A stretch of DNA of 31,862 nucleotides, taken from assembly GCA_001586965.3 (NCBI GenBank), contig LUCW03002363.1:27501-59362 (forward strand), given 5' to 3'. Source of the stretch: Sphaeroforma sirkka. Taxonomy: Eukaryota; Opisthokonta; Ichthyosporea; Ichthyophonida. Within the stretch, counting starts at the first letter, position 1; every line of letters begins with the position of its first letter. The translations under genes and the position numbers were made by a program. This document shows, in pieces, positions 1 to 12,327 of this stretch. The notes under the pieces are model-generated. The model did not search any database. It worked only from the letters and a program-made list of their open reading frames with translations, and was not told the DNA's origin.

Positions 1-1723
1 TGCATGCCCATGTAGCTTAAATCCTAGATTACCAAGTTGCGATGTGATAATTACTTGTTGAAACAAGTATGTGTTAATCGAGCACGTTACGCTATATCAG
101 GTGTTAAACATATTCGATGGCATCTTCATTGGGAAATTTCCCTTTCGCAAACAATGTGTAGTAATGTAGACGCTTTTTAATAGAGATATATAAATATATA
201 CGTGTATGTATCCTGTGTACATGATGCAGTGCTGATAGCAAATTAAATCGTTCACGCAAATACACTAAACATCTGCTCATCTTCATAGGGAAGCTCTGCA
301 CATGATCTTCCCTCACATCCACTAGTATGTTTTTAGATGCATGTGTCTTAGCGAACCCATCATTCGATACTATAGTATCGCATACCAGTGTATTGTCACT
401 TATATCTGTTCTTTTCGGTATCGGCGCCTTGGTATCAGGACCGTTCACCCAAGTAGTGACCCTTTCCAATATTGAGAGGCTTCGCACGTGTTGGTGTGAT
501 GTGTACTGCGTATTTTTGTTGTATGGATGTGGTCTATGCTTTGTTACTGCATGCAGCGGCGCGCGATAGGCCGATAGTGGAACAGCTCTCAATCGAAGGA
601 GTGAGGACGATGATGATGCATTGAAGTCGTGGGTCTAGTACTAGATACAAACGTCGACGCAACTTAATTCAAATAGAGCCACAATGCGCAGGCTGATGGT
701 GCAGCTATACACATTTAGCGTCACAAGCATGTGTGTATGGATGGGTAAAAGTCTCGCGCAGCAAGTTTAAAATTGGTATCACGAACACACACAAGGTATT
801 CGGGAAGTGCACTTTCTTGTTTATATACAAATTATGTAGTTTATGTTCTCTGTTTCTGTCACGTTAACGTATAAAACTCGTCGGGAGCAGGGGGGGTTAA
901 GTAAATGACGTCATTATGGTGACATCATTATTGGAAGTCATTTGTCAAGTGAAACGATAATGGCTTATCGTCAGCGGACAAGAACTTGACGCATGAAAAC
1001 AAATCGAGGTTGCCGCTACGCTAGAGATACTAGAGCACATTCCAGTCTCTAAATAGTTATTTATGTCAACTAAGTTCCTTAATATCCATAGCCTACTACT
1101 AATAAGTAATAACCTCAACTACCGTGTACTGTTTTGTGTGTGTAAGACTGTATGTAAGGTACTGTCTTGCACAATTTTATGAAATAATTTTTTGGTCGTA
1201 TTTTGTTCAAGATTGACACTGATATGACACTGACAGGCTTGAGCCTTGAAGCCGGTCAGTATAATGAAGCGGTATGTCTACGTCACACATTTATCAGAAC
1301 TGAACAATGACTAGTGAGATAACTTTCACTAGCTACCACTGCACAGCCAATGGTTAGTGAGAATACTAGTCACACTTACCCTCTATACATATTCTACTAG
1401 CCTATGTATACATAAATATATTCCATGATGCATAATAAATACATACACTCTACCAGTGGAACGTATAGTACATACTGCATAATGTAGGATAAAACCGTAA
1501 CACATCATTTTGCATGTTAGACTGCACGTACATACTTGACAAACCACACAAACGACCACGGACATTTGGAGGTATAGAATACGGAACCAAGCAACAACAC
1601 ACACACGCCACACAAACGACCACGGACATGATAAGTATATAATCAAGTCACGCAAACACACACACGTACGGTGCGGACTATTACTTGTATAGCTAATAGA
1701 TATCATCTAAATACTTGCATACA
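1..1723. other. 5' flank, no recognised gene
   Basis: I see no gene I can support here. A 162-codon open frame on the minus strand (104-592) and an 80-codon frame on the plus strand (327-569) overlap each other; neither resembles a family I know, and neither has convincing splice signals. The sequence is neither strongly repetitive nor TA-array-rich, unlike the rest of the window, so an undetected exon is possible. A short motif, tcgtttgtgtgg-like on the minus strand, occurs twice around 1545-1625 (acaaacgaccacggaca), which is a small local duplication. Confidence 0.4.
906..927. promoter_or_regulatory. paired ATF/CRE-like sites
   Basis: The palindrome TGACGTCA stands at 906-913, followed by a one-mismatch copy TGACATCA at 920-927, 14 bases apart. 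TGACGTCA is the consensus site of CREB/ATF bZIP factors. It lies about 800 bases upstream of the ORF that starts at 1724, so the link to a gene is inference; a chance match of one palindrome is possible, but the tandem second half-conserved copy makes it more notable. Confidence 0.35.
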
Positions 1724-2251
1724 ATGAACAGCTATCCCAGTACACCTGACGGTAGCTTGCAGGCACACAGAGATCCGCCCAGACGACTCGAATTCAGCGA
1801 AAGTGACGATGGCGATCAAGGGCCAAACGACAGTACATTCACCCCCACACCCACCCCACAGCATCATCGCACACCTACAAATACAGGCACAGCGGGTATT
1901 CACTACTACCATAGCATGCACGGTCAGCAAGCGCATCTGAATGCACCAATTAGGCGCGTTAGGCCTGGGAACCTGCACACGCACGCATCACAGGACACGC
2001 GCACAGATGCTTCGTTTGTGATGAATAGGACTGATGCGTATGAGGTGAACGATATCTCCATATTTGGGAGTGATTCATCAGTGGAGCGCTATGACGGGAT
2101 GTCTCAGAGCGAGTACTTTGATAGCGCAGACGATATGGACTCAGGTGGGTCATTGTATGGATTTCATTGGGCGTGTTGTTGCTTGTTGTTTTGTCTGTCT
2201 GTGGTTGGGGACGTATGCAACAGCTATGGTTACAGGGCACTCTGTATTTAA
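1724..2251 (+). CDS. Ser/Asp-rich protein, function unknown (possible first exon)
   Basis: ORF of 175 residues from ATG 1724. I do not recognise a family. Residues 1-140 are polar and low-complexity: a Pro/Thr run (FTPTPTPQHH), His-rich stretches, and an acidic Ser/Asp segment ending ...SADDMDSG. The last 35 residues switch abruptly to hydrophobic and cysteine-rich (WACCCLLFCLSVVGDVC). Two readings are possible. Either the tail is a real C-terminal membrane segment, or the coding exon ends at 2144, where TCAG|GTGGGT makes a donor, and the hydrophobic tail is intron read-through. The composition change exactly at the GT favours the second reading, but no following exon is evident before the next gene starts at 2756. 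A start at TTG 1715 is not needed. Probable coding region, uncertain 3' structure. Confidence 0.45.
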   Translation: MNSYPSTPDGSLQAHRDPPRRLEFSESDDGDQGPNDSTFTPTPTPQHHRTPTNTGTAGIHYYHSMHGQQAHLNAPIRRVRPGNLHTHASQDTRTDASFVMNRTDAYEVNDISIFGSDSSVERYDGMSQSEYFDSADDMDSGGSLYGFHWACCCLLFCLSVVGDVCNSYGYRALCI

Positions 2252-2755
2252 TTATAAGGGCACAGTAAGGTACTTTTGCAGTAATTATAGGGTGGTATAT
2301 TGCAAAAGGTGAAATTACATGGGTAGAGTATTCTATTTGAGCTTCATCTGAAGGAGAGTTATGGGTGAATGTCATTTGGTTGAAGGAGTGAGGAGTTTCT
2401 ACTAGGTATGAGTTTGATGTTGTATCGTGACTCGTGACAGAATTGTTCATATGATTTATGATACACATATATAAACACTGACATGTACTGCATCAGTGTA
2501 TGTATTGCTTCAGATATATTACATCTTATAGTTACAAGTGAATACACACCCATAGGTGTTCTATACATTAGAACGTATAGGTAGCAGGACTCAATCACGT
2601 TGCTGTTCATCTAGGAGGGGCAGTGGCTCGGAGCAGTTACACAGATATGCTTTTCGGTTGAATTGAGCTAAAATATCTCATTCTACACCGTATATTAGGA
2701 AACGTAAATCATACTCTTGTATTTCGTATATACCAAATCGATTAAATCGTTTCAA

Positions 2756-3009
2756 ATGACTCTTGAAAACTATCTTGGCACCAAAATAACTTGTGTGGAT
2801 ACTACAGATGCCGACCATGTCGACGACCTTTTGAACGAACTTGAACAGGATGCGGGGTTGGAATATCCTTCTCGTGGTGAGTTGTTATCTTTACACTTGC
2901 CATATGCTTTCGTAACTGATTTATGACAATCTCGACCTCCATACGTGTACAAATTGTTAATAGTGTGTGTAAATGGGCATATATCGCAATATAAACTTAT
3001 ATTAACACC

Positions 3010-3046
<37 letters not shown>

Positions 3047-3136
3047 GCGCATACTTATATATATATATATATGATGTATATGTGTATATGATGTATATAT
3101 ATATATAAATATATACAGATGTATATATAAATAAAG

Positions 3137-3171
<35 letters not shown>

Positions 3172-3832
3172 ATATATATTATATATATATATATATAATA
3201 TATATATACACATAATATATACATATAGCATATAGTATATGTATTATTATATTATACATATATACATATTATTTTACATTTCTTCGTGTGTGTCAATGCG
3301 TCACATGCAACATATTACGTACCACATATGCATATAATATATATGTTATTATATATATATATATTATTATGCATATTATTATTATTATAATATACATTGG
3401 CTGGTTACATTATTATTACACATGCATGCCATATGCAACAGCCAATATTATTATGTATATTAACATTATTATTATATTATAATATATTATTATTATTATT
3501 ATACATATTATTATGTATACATATAATACATATATATTATTATATATATATATTAATATATGTTGTTACATTATATACACATGTTATACATACATGTATG
3601 TATGTGCATATGTATGCATATACAATATTATATGTATATAATATGCATAATATGCATTATAATATATTAATATATACATTATATAATATATACATATATA
3701 TGTATGTATATATTACATATATATATATTATATATATATATTATATATATATACAAACATATATAGTGCATATATATGGATATATATATATATATGTGTG
3801 TACTATTCGACTTCAAGTCAATGTATATATAC

Positions 3833-3875
<43 letters not shown>

Positions 3876-4444
3876 ATATAGGTGTGTGTGTGTTTGTGAT
3901 ATATATATATATATATATATACATGTTCTCATATTCATATAGATGTATATATATATATTGCGGGCTGTGATAGTTCCCAGTATTGCGGTGTGACGGTATC
4001 AAAACGTTTGCTGTTTACATATGTGTGTTAGTGTCCGAGTTTGTAGACTCACATGGCGAATGCCCTACAATTTTGCAACCTTATTTTATGATTATAAGCT
4101 ATGTAGGAGAATATATTTGCCTCCTCGTCAACTACGTATTACTGTTTAACAAATGATTTATCTACTCATTAGTTTCGAATGACTGTATGACGAATCTCAG
4201 AGTGTTGATTTCTCGTTTGAAAGTGCCATTCGCTCTCGGCTACAAGTGTAATCGTGAGTGTGCTGGAAAGTTACGAATGGGACCACGCTTTTGCGACCTT
4301 AGACTAACGGTGCATATGCCGATACCCACTTGATGTACAACAGCGTCTAGTGTAGCTGAGCCGAGTTTGGATGATCTCAAGAAGCAGATACGGAAAGACG
4401 CGTGGATGTACGATCCGATTGACACGCTACTTGGCCTTAAGTAG
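2756..4444 (+). CDS. small two-exon gene, 73-residue orphan protein
   Basis: Exon 1 is 2756-2876 (ATG at 2756; donor CGTG|GTGAGT) and exon 2 is 4344-4444 (acceptor tgtacaacag|CG; stop TAG at 4442-4444). Phase fits exactly: exon 1 ends with one base of a codon and exon 2 starts with two, giving 222 nt and 73 residues. An in-frame TAA lies upstream of the ATG with no AG between, so the start is firm. The protein is acidic and probably helical: an N-terminal half with [17 protein letters not shown], then [18 protein letters not shown] and a hydrophobic end DTLLGLK. No signal peptide or membrane segment is seen. I do not recognise the family. The 1467-base intron is mostly TA/TAT repeat. The clean splice phase and non-repetitive coding text inside a repeat sea are the main support. 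Confidence 0.6.
3019..3960. repeat. TA/TTA-rich microsatellite block inside intron
   Basis: Interrupted (TA)n, (ATT)n and (CA)n arrays, beginning with a (CA)n run at 3009-3027 and containing several (TAT)n stretches around 3370-3510 and (TA)n runs around 3840-3925. It fills most of the intron of the 73-residue protein gene. The YIYIYI-type open frames here are repeat translations, not genes. Confidence 0.9.
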
Positions 4445-4616
4445 TGGAATGCAATACATACACCACAAGACCGTACTGCCGGACTCGAATCCCCCTTACA
4501 GTGTGTGTAGGATAAGCTAATGTTCGTCGGCCGTCACGGAGATAATCGGTGAACGAAACATTGTCGAGGCGTTGAATTTTGCTATATATCAAGTGTATAT
4601 TCTGGTGACACAATTC

Positions 4617-4747
4617 ATACCTACATACACTGTGTATTACACTCTATACTTGTACCTACATACACTCTACACTTGTACCTACATACACTCTACACTTGTA
4701 CCTACATACACTCTATACTTGTACCTACACACACTCTACACTTGTAC
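4617..4747. repeat. 24-bp minisatellite, about 5 copies
   Basis: Tandem units close to tacctacatacactctacact plus tg, five or so in a row, just downstream of the 73-residue protein gene. A looser array of acactatactatacttatacagagtg-type units follows at about 4905-5040. Confidence 0.8.
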
Positions 4748-5054
4748 CAGAGTGATGTTATGAACGGATACTGGCGGGTATGGGTGGCATGGAAGCTTAC
4801 AAGGTTATGTAACCAAACTACCCCGCGAGTCGCTCTAGCATATGGTCACCATAATAACAGAGCAGCGATACTTGCCACTAAATGCCAGCCTTTACCTTTA
4901 TAGAATGCTTATATTAAACACTATACTATACCTATACAGAGTGCTTGTACTATACACTATACTATTCTCATACATAGTGCTTATACTACACACCATAATA
5001 TACTTATACAGAGTACTTGTACTACACACTATACACGGCTAATACGAGGAGCGG

Positions 5055-5474
5055 ATGCGTACCAAGAAGCAATCCGCCACCACCGCCACAACCACATCCG
5101 CAGCTCAGAATACATATAGTAGCCTTTCAGCTCAGAATAGATGTAGTAACCTTTCAGGCGCTCGCAATAGATATAGTAGCCTTTCAGGCTCTCAGAATAG
5201 ATATAGTAGCCTTTCAGGCGCTCAGGCGAGATATAATAGCCTTTCAAGCGTTCGGATTAGATATAGTGCAGCCTTCCATGTCAAACCATCCACGTCGAGT
5301 TGGACGGCCGGGGCAAGGGGCCATACGTATTGCAATACATATCACGCCATCGAGACTTGTACTGGAAGTGGAGTTGGGAGGGGATTGGGCATGATGAGTC
5401 AAGAGTCTGAGGACCATACCAGGAGCGTTAATACGTTTGCAAGGGGGCGGTATAGGTCCCGGAAAAGCGTTTAA
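5055..5474 (+). CDS. ORF with five or six 10-residue repeats
   Basis: ORF of 139 residues from a true ATG at 5055. Residues 15-75 are made of an imperfect decapeptide repeat of the form (A/S)QNRYSSLSG, encoded by 30-bp tandem DNA repeats at about 5103-5262. Because the unit is a multiple of three the frame stays open on both strands, so an open frame is weak evidence for a gene. The remainder after residue 75 is basic and Ser/Gly-rich without a recognised domain. There is no nearby exon partner. It could be an expressed low-complexity protein, or simply a 30-bp minisatellite whose period keeps all frames open; I lean to the latter. Confidence 0.25.
   Translation: MRTKKQSATTATTTSAAQNTYSSLSAQNRCSNLSGARNRYSSLSGSQNRYSSLSGAQARYNSLSSVRIRYSAAFHVKPSTSSWTAGARGHTYCNTYHAIETCTGSGVGRGLGMMSQESEDHTRSVNTFARGRYRSRKSV
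5103..5262. repeat. 30-bp minisatellite
   Basis: Five to six units of the form tcagaatagatatagtagcc plus tttcaggcgc, with copies differing at several positions. The unit length keeps reading frames open on both strands. Confidence 0.85.
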
Positions 5475-5754
5475 CGGTACAGTCCGTTCCGCTTCACTGA
5501 GAAGTTATAGAGACAACTCGAGTCGCGTTTAGCAGCCGGGGCGACGGGCGATATCTACGCCACTACGGAGAGTTCATACTAGCGAGATTCGCTCTGAAAG
5601 AATTGAGTGGCCAGTATTCGGCTCAAATGAGTGGGAGAGACCCACGCATCCCAGTCTGCCTGGTTGTATTCTGTCTGTCCTCAGATGCTCTACTTCCTGT
5701 TCAACACTCAGTAAACCGCTACATGCACTCTAGTTTCTCTCTCAAGTCCTCTCA

Positions 5755-6054
5755 TAAGTACGTACTATCTTCACATGGCCAGTGTGCTACCTGTTTGTGC
5801 TTGTGCGGTGATATGCTTAGGAAGTGCTGTGTGTGCTGTGATAGAGATGCATCTTGCCCATGTTTTTGCTGTGGCTCCTGCCACTCAGGCTGTTAGTCAC
5901 TGTATTTCTCTCACAACCCATCATGTAACGCCCATTACTAGGTACATAAGTACGTTTAAGTACGTACTATCTTCAAACGGCCTGTATGGCACCTGTTTGT
6001 GCTTGTGCGGTTATAGGGCTAGGAAGTGCTGTGAGTGCTGTGATAGAGGTGCAC
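5755..6054 (+). repeat. diverged direct repeat pair with Cys-rich coding potential
   Basis: Two copies of a roughly 98-bp sequence lie at 5755-5852 and 5957-6054 (offset 202), about 88 percent identical by eye. Both start taagtacgtactatcttca and end tgctgtgatagag. In each copy one frame reads KYVLSS-G---TCLCLCG---RKCC-CCDR, with differences partly at synonymous positions, but the offset puts the two copies in different frames of the same strand. The first copy is part of an 89-codon ORF (ATG 5627, stop 5894-5896) with more than a dozen cysteines. Whether this codes for a small cysteine-rich protein or is a genomic repeat cannot be told from the window. Confidence 0.5.
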
Positions 6055-6154
6055 CTTTCCACATACAAAGCTGGCAACATAATTAACGTCCTACGCGGAT
6101 CAAGAGACCGCACCTCAATAACTACGAGATCCTGTAATCAACCCAACAGAATCC

Positions 6155-6248
6155 TCTAATTTTTGGAATAGGATCGATATCACCTGGGAATACAAAGCTC
6201 GAATTTATGTGGAATAGGATTAATATTACCTGGAAATGTAAAGCTGGC
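6155..6248. repeat. two-copy ~50-bp direct repeat
   Basis: Two imperfect units of the form tggaataggat-aatat-acctgg-aat-aaagct. A further piece (acaaagctggcaacata) occurs at about 6063, at the end of the preceding repeat. The stretch from here to 7308 otherwise holds no gene that I can see; it is moderately AT-rich and serves as the upstream flank of the amidase gene. Confidence 0.55.
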
Positions 6249-7308
6249 AGGCCATCTGGAGAGTGAAAATGTACCTCACGCCCCCGAAAAATCCGAGCAT
6301 AGTTCTGGCGATACAAGACTTGTTATGTCAATACAACAAAAGAAGCATATTATTTAATCTCTTATTATGAATTTACTTATTTTATTGATGCACTATAAAT
6401 GGCGTATGTGATAACAATCTAATGACGGTATGTAGCATAATCGATCGAGCATTAGTATCCATTTTTGTGTGGCTTTCTCTGTAGGTATTTACAGCATAAG
6501 GCCTGAGACCACTCTTGATGTAAACCATGACCTTGGTCAAGCGCAGTGTTATGCCGTCTGACTCTACCTGTGCAAGTCCGACTGTATGAGTATTTACATA
6601 CATATACATATGAATACACACCCGGCTTTTCCAACTGCCCTGGCTTACAGCCTGCTCCTACACCAATGGAAACCGATGTATATCTAAATCAGTACTTATA
6701 TTACTCATAGTATCCTTAAAAGTACCTATAATTCTTTTAAACCAATTATAACACTTATAAATACATAATAACAGATTATCAGTGGCTGAAGAGCATTGCA
6801 ATCTTTTTTCGGTCACTCGCCGCCACGTGCCGCCAAAGCTATTTCTGAATTATAATTGATGCATCACAATAAAATGCCACAGATATCATATATTCGGACA
6901 TGATTTTTGATCTGATTTGTACAGTGAACACTTCTTGTCACTGGGACTGGGGACTGGGCCACTGGGTGTCGTATCATATTATGTTTTTTGGCAATAAAAA
7001 TAAATACAAAATATAACACTGTAGTAAGAGTAGCATTTAGATGGTGATTGCTATCTTTGACCTGTCTTTGAAAACACAGCAGCAGGTAATATAGGCAGCT
7101 GTATCTGTTAGAAAATCTATTTTATATAGGTGAACACTGGATATTGTGTGTAATAGTACGGGTAGACGGTGTCTTCTATGTCTAATTAACACGGCAGTGA
7201 GTATCATAGGCAACAATAATTGCTAGATTAACTATTGCGTCACAGAATATTGTGCTACCATAAACCCCCTTTGAACATTGTAACCGAACGTCAGTGAATC
7301 TACGCATA

Positions 7309-8367
7309 ATGAGTGTAGTAGTCTTTGTGTTAGCCGCAATTTTACTGGGCCTGGTATATATATTCTACCAGTACAACCACGATCACACCGTACAAGATTG
7401 TGATCGACATAGTGTACTTATTGCAGCAATCAACGATGCCGACGCCAAGCTACGATTGTCAACCGTTGACTTGGCAGAAGCATTGCGCAATCGCACAGTC
7501 ACATCTGTAGAGATGGTGAATCTGTATATAAAACAGGTAGAGACTTGCAATCCATATATCAATGCTGTGTGCAGTAAACGTTACGAAGGGGCCATGGCCG
7601 AGGCCCAGCTTGCTGACGAGCGTCTAGACGCCGCAGTCAAAGATACATCCTTACGCGACACTTTACCTGCGTTTCTAGGTGTGCCTTATATAGTAAAAGA
7701 ATTACACGAGTACCCAGGTATGTCATACACGTGTGGCATACCAGGCCGTCAGGGTATGGTCGGCCAGAAGATGCATCCCGTGCTGAAACGTATGGAGACC
7801 GCAGGCGGTATTGCATTGGTATCGGGTAATGTCAGTGAAGGCGCCATGTGGGCCGAGAGCTTTAATCCCATATACGGATACACGCACAACCCGTATGATC
7901 TGACTAGAACGGTTGGAGGTAGTAGTGGGGGTAATTCGGCGTTAGTTGCGGCGCTGTGTGGCAGCTTCTCGATCACTGCTGACGTGGGAGGGAGCACGCG
8001 TATTCCTGCCATGTACAACGGAGTCTTTGGACACAAACCTAGGTATATGAGTGTCAATGTCGTCCGTAAATGAGGTCTGTAAATGGGTGTTAATGTATCT
8101 GTAAATGGGTGTTAATATAGTCTGTGAGTGGGAGTGTTAATATAGTCTGTGAGTGTGAGTGTTGATGTAGTCTGTAAGTGGATGTTTTTATGTTGTCTGT
8201 GGATTATGTGTCTTCATGTATTTACAATCGAGTCCCAAGTTATCTGCAATGTACAGCGTACTATATACTATTTCAAAATACAAAGACGCTCAAGTTGGAC
8301 ACAAACCTGGGTACGTGGGATTTCAAATATAGTCTATGGATTATGAGTCTTTATGTATTTACAATCG

Positions 8368-8402
<35 letters not shown>

Positions 8403-8431
8403 GTAAAGTATATATATATTTATATGTACAT

Positions 8432-8497
<66 letters not shown>

Positions 8498-11400
8498 ATA
8501 TAGGCATAGTAATTATTAGGCTACTTAGGAGTGCATACACCTGTTTTTTCTGTGTATTTCAGCCATACATACATGTCTCGAATGGCACATTCAGTCTTGC
8601 AATATAGAGTTGGCCTAAAAATTAACCACTTACTGCACGCTTATATTTCAACAGCGTTGTTTGCTGTAAACGGATAGCATAAGTATACAGTCACGCACGA
8701 GAGCTTTGAAATTTCATTGAGCACGCCTATCTGATCGTATACAGCGCCTTATCCTTAATCATACTCCAATGTTCTTTTAAGTACAGTTGTTTATGTGGAT
8801 AGTAACGTACAGTTGTTTATGTGGATATTATAGTACAGTTGTTTATGTGGATATTAAAGTACAGTTCCTTTTGTGGATATTAGTGTACAGTTGTTTATGT
8901 GGATATTTACTTTATAGTTACACATTATTGTATGAACCTGACTAGACCATTTCATCGGCTGATTTCGGCACGCGTCTGTTCAGCTCATGTCAATCGTATG
9001 ATATAGTTTCTAACATCATGACATTATATATATAAAGTATCACTGGTCAGATCATATGTACAGAAACTCCTCTTTTGCGATTGGTTACTACACCTACCAT
9101 ACAAATACTTCCCATCCTTCAGCTTCATCTCTCGCACACCACTATATATGGCGTACCATTCCATGGTATAAATGTTTATTTGTCATTGTTTGGTCGCTGG
9201 TTTAAATATTTATTTGCCATTGTCTGGTCGAATCCAAAGTAGACTACATGTGTAGGTTTCTTGCTTTGCTTCGAAGTACACTATTCCATGGCCATATCCT
9301 TCTATCACGTGCATGTACTCATACTTGTCACTTGTGCTTTATATCCTCCCATGACGTGCATGTACAAATATATGTTACTTGTGCTTCGTACAGTGGTGGC
9401 GCCATTCCAAACGCGCGTAGCTGGCCGCCATGCCACGGCAAAGTAGAGCGCTACTGTCAACTGGGCCCCACCACAAGATATGCCAAAGATCTCATGCCCT
9501 TACTCAGGATTATGAGTCATCCTCTGGACATCAGTACCGAACTACCTGACGCAGACGCCGAGGAGAGGGCGTACCAGGAGGAGCAGGTGGTGTGGCACCG
9601 CAAATTTGATTGGCCGGATGTTAAAACGGTCGACACCAAGAAGTTAAAATACTTTGTGTGCTACGAGCAGCCGGGCGTGGTCGTTGGGATGCGCACCCAA
9701 CGCAGTCAATGTGTGATCAACGCGCAGAACAAAATCGTGCGAACGCTAGAGAAGGAGTGTGGGGTGACGGTGCAGCCGATTACGTTTAACGGGTTCAAAA
9801 AGTGCTTCGATATCTGGGCGGCCATGCTGGGTACGGCTAATGCCAAGACACCGTTCAAAGGTATCATATCACAGGGTAAAGACACTATCAGCCCGTTCTG
9901 GGAGCTGTTGAAGTGGGTAATCACCTGGGGACGCGCTTCTGACCACACACTGCCGGCGATTGGACTCGCGTGTGCAGAGGTGTTCAATGACTTGGACCCT
10001 AAGCGGAAAGAGGTGAGTAAGTATGGTGGTGTGTGGTTGATAAGAAAGAGGTGAGTAAGTATGGTGGTGTGTAGTTGAATAGAAAGAGATGAGTAAGTAT
10101 GGTGGTGCGTAGTTGAATAGAAAGAGATGAGTAAGTATGTGCTGTGTAATTGAAAAGAAAGAGTTGAGTAAGCTTGGTGCTGTGTGGTTGATGGTGTGTT
10201 TGTATTGCCTGGTCATTCCATTGGCCTCCAAGCACCAACCAACCAATCTACCGTCAGCGTGGTACCTTACGCTGACGCGGTGTGTGGTGTGTCTGGTGGT
10301 GTCTGATTGTGTGGCAGTGTGTGTCTTGCCAAGCAGTGTGTGTGTCGCAACAGGGTTTCTGTGATCTGACTCAGCTGCAGCGTACATGTGGCCCATACAG
10401 ACAAGGTGGTTTGATGGCCTGTATTATGGTTTATATTCTTGGTTTTTGTGTGTAATTAGAGGTTGTAGATAGTAGTTTGTTGTTGACATGACACACGTTT
10501 CTGCTTCATAACATTTTCTGTATGACCTTATGTGAGCTGGATCGCATCCACAGGTGCATGTCCTGAACTCTAAACCCTAAACCCTAATTTGCTGGCGACC
10601 GTGTCATCTGCCCACAGCAATGAGTCCCTCCCGGCCCCTTCCGCTCTATTTCTGATGCGTGTTGGGTATTCACTTCATCACGCAGTGGGTTGCTACATCA
10701 ACATAGCTTACTAACCCACGCAATTTCCTCGATTCGTCATCAGTAGTATGTTATACTGTTTGTAATGGTATATCTAGATGTTCATATGCTGGTATATTCG
10801 CTACCGTGAGATGTCTACGCTGGGCTGCCAGCTGCGGTAGCAAGTGCAAGACTTTGTAGCGGCCGTGCGATTGCCATCTCTTTCACCAAATAACATTACT
10901 CTAAGCCATTGCATGCTTTGCAATACAATATACCATTGCTATAAACCATTGCATACCTTACAATACAATACACCATTGTTATACACCATTGTATACTTTA
11001 CAATACAATATACCATTGTTGTAAACCATTGCATACTTTGCAATACAAAATATACCATTGTAATAGACCATTGCATACTTTGCAATATAATATACCATTA
11101 ATATAAACCACTACATACTTTGCAATACAATATACCATTATTATAAACCATTACATACTTCGCAATACAATATATAATAAATACTGCCCGATACAAAATA
11201 CAACTATTCTATCCCACTATATACCTCACAGTGCAATATATACCATTGTTCTAAACGACTACATGCTCCACAATACAACACCCCATTATTCTAACCCCCC
11301 TTATTGCTTCGCACTGATTCCCTTCTCTCTCAGGAAATGATCAAATTGGGTGAAGAACTGCGGGATGAAATCAACGCTGTTTTGGGTGACGATGGCGTAA

Positions 11401-11656
11401 TGGTGTTCCCAAGCTTACCTACACCAGCCGCACGGCATGGGGCTCTGCCGAATCTGCTGTACTTTGCCGACTATGCGACTTGGTATGTCTCTGGTGGAAA
11501 CCCTAATTAAGGAGTCGTAATTTTAGTTTTATTGGATATTTAAGAATACTATTCTTGTCTCAAGGTATATATATTGTTAAATCATTGTTATAATTTTGGT
11601 ATACAATTGTATTATATTATATTGATGTATATCATTCAGTTTCTATTTCTATTTCT

Positions 11657-11728
<72 letters not shown>

Positions 11729-11738
11729 TATATGTGTG

Positions 11739-11785
<47 letters not shown>

Positions 11786-11867
11786 ATATTAATGTGAATT
11801 TATGTTTGCAATATAAATTTTTTATACATACATATGGATATGCATATATATATTACATATGCACATA

Positions 11868-11929
<62 letters not shown>

Positions 11930-11966
11930 TGCACGCATATGTATGTATATATATATGTATATATAC

Positions 11967-12018
<52 letters not shown>

Positions 12019-12078
12019 TATATGCATACATATGCATATGCAGATGCGCATCCATCATTATTTCTATTTATATATTTA

Positions 12079-12130
<52 letters not shown>

Positions 12131-12248
12131 GTGTGTGTGTGTGTGGGTCCATTTTTCAACTGATATATTGATTCATTGATATATATATATATGTATATTT
12201 ATTATATATATATATGTATATATATGTATATACATATACATATTTATA

Positions 12249-12327
<79 letters not shown>

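Noticed and set aside
104-592. 162-codon minus ORF and overlapping 80-codon plus ORF (327-569)
   Set aside because: No family resemblance, no splice partners, and they overlap antiparallel; kept only as a remark on the region.
4478-4500. tRNA T-arm-like gactcgaatccccc
   Set aside because: The stem does not pair on either strand and no anticodon or D arm is found nearby.
7294-7308. Earlier start of the amidase at GTG 7294
   Set aside because: GTG starts are not expected in a nuclear gene; ATG 7309 directly precedes the hydrophobic anchor.
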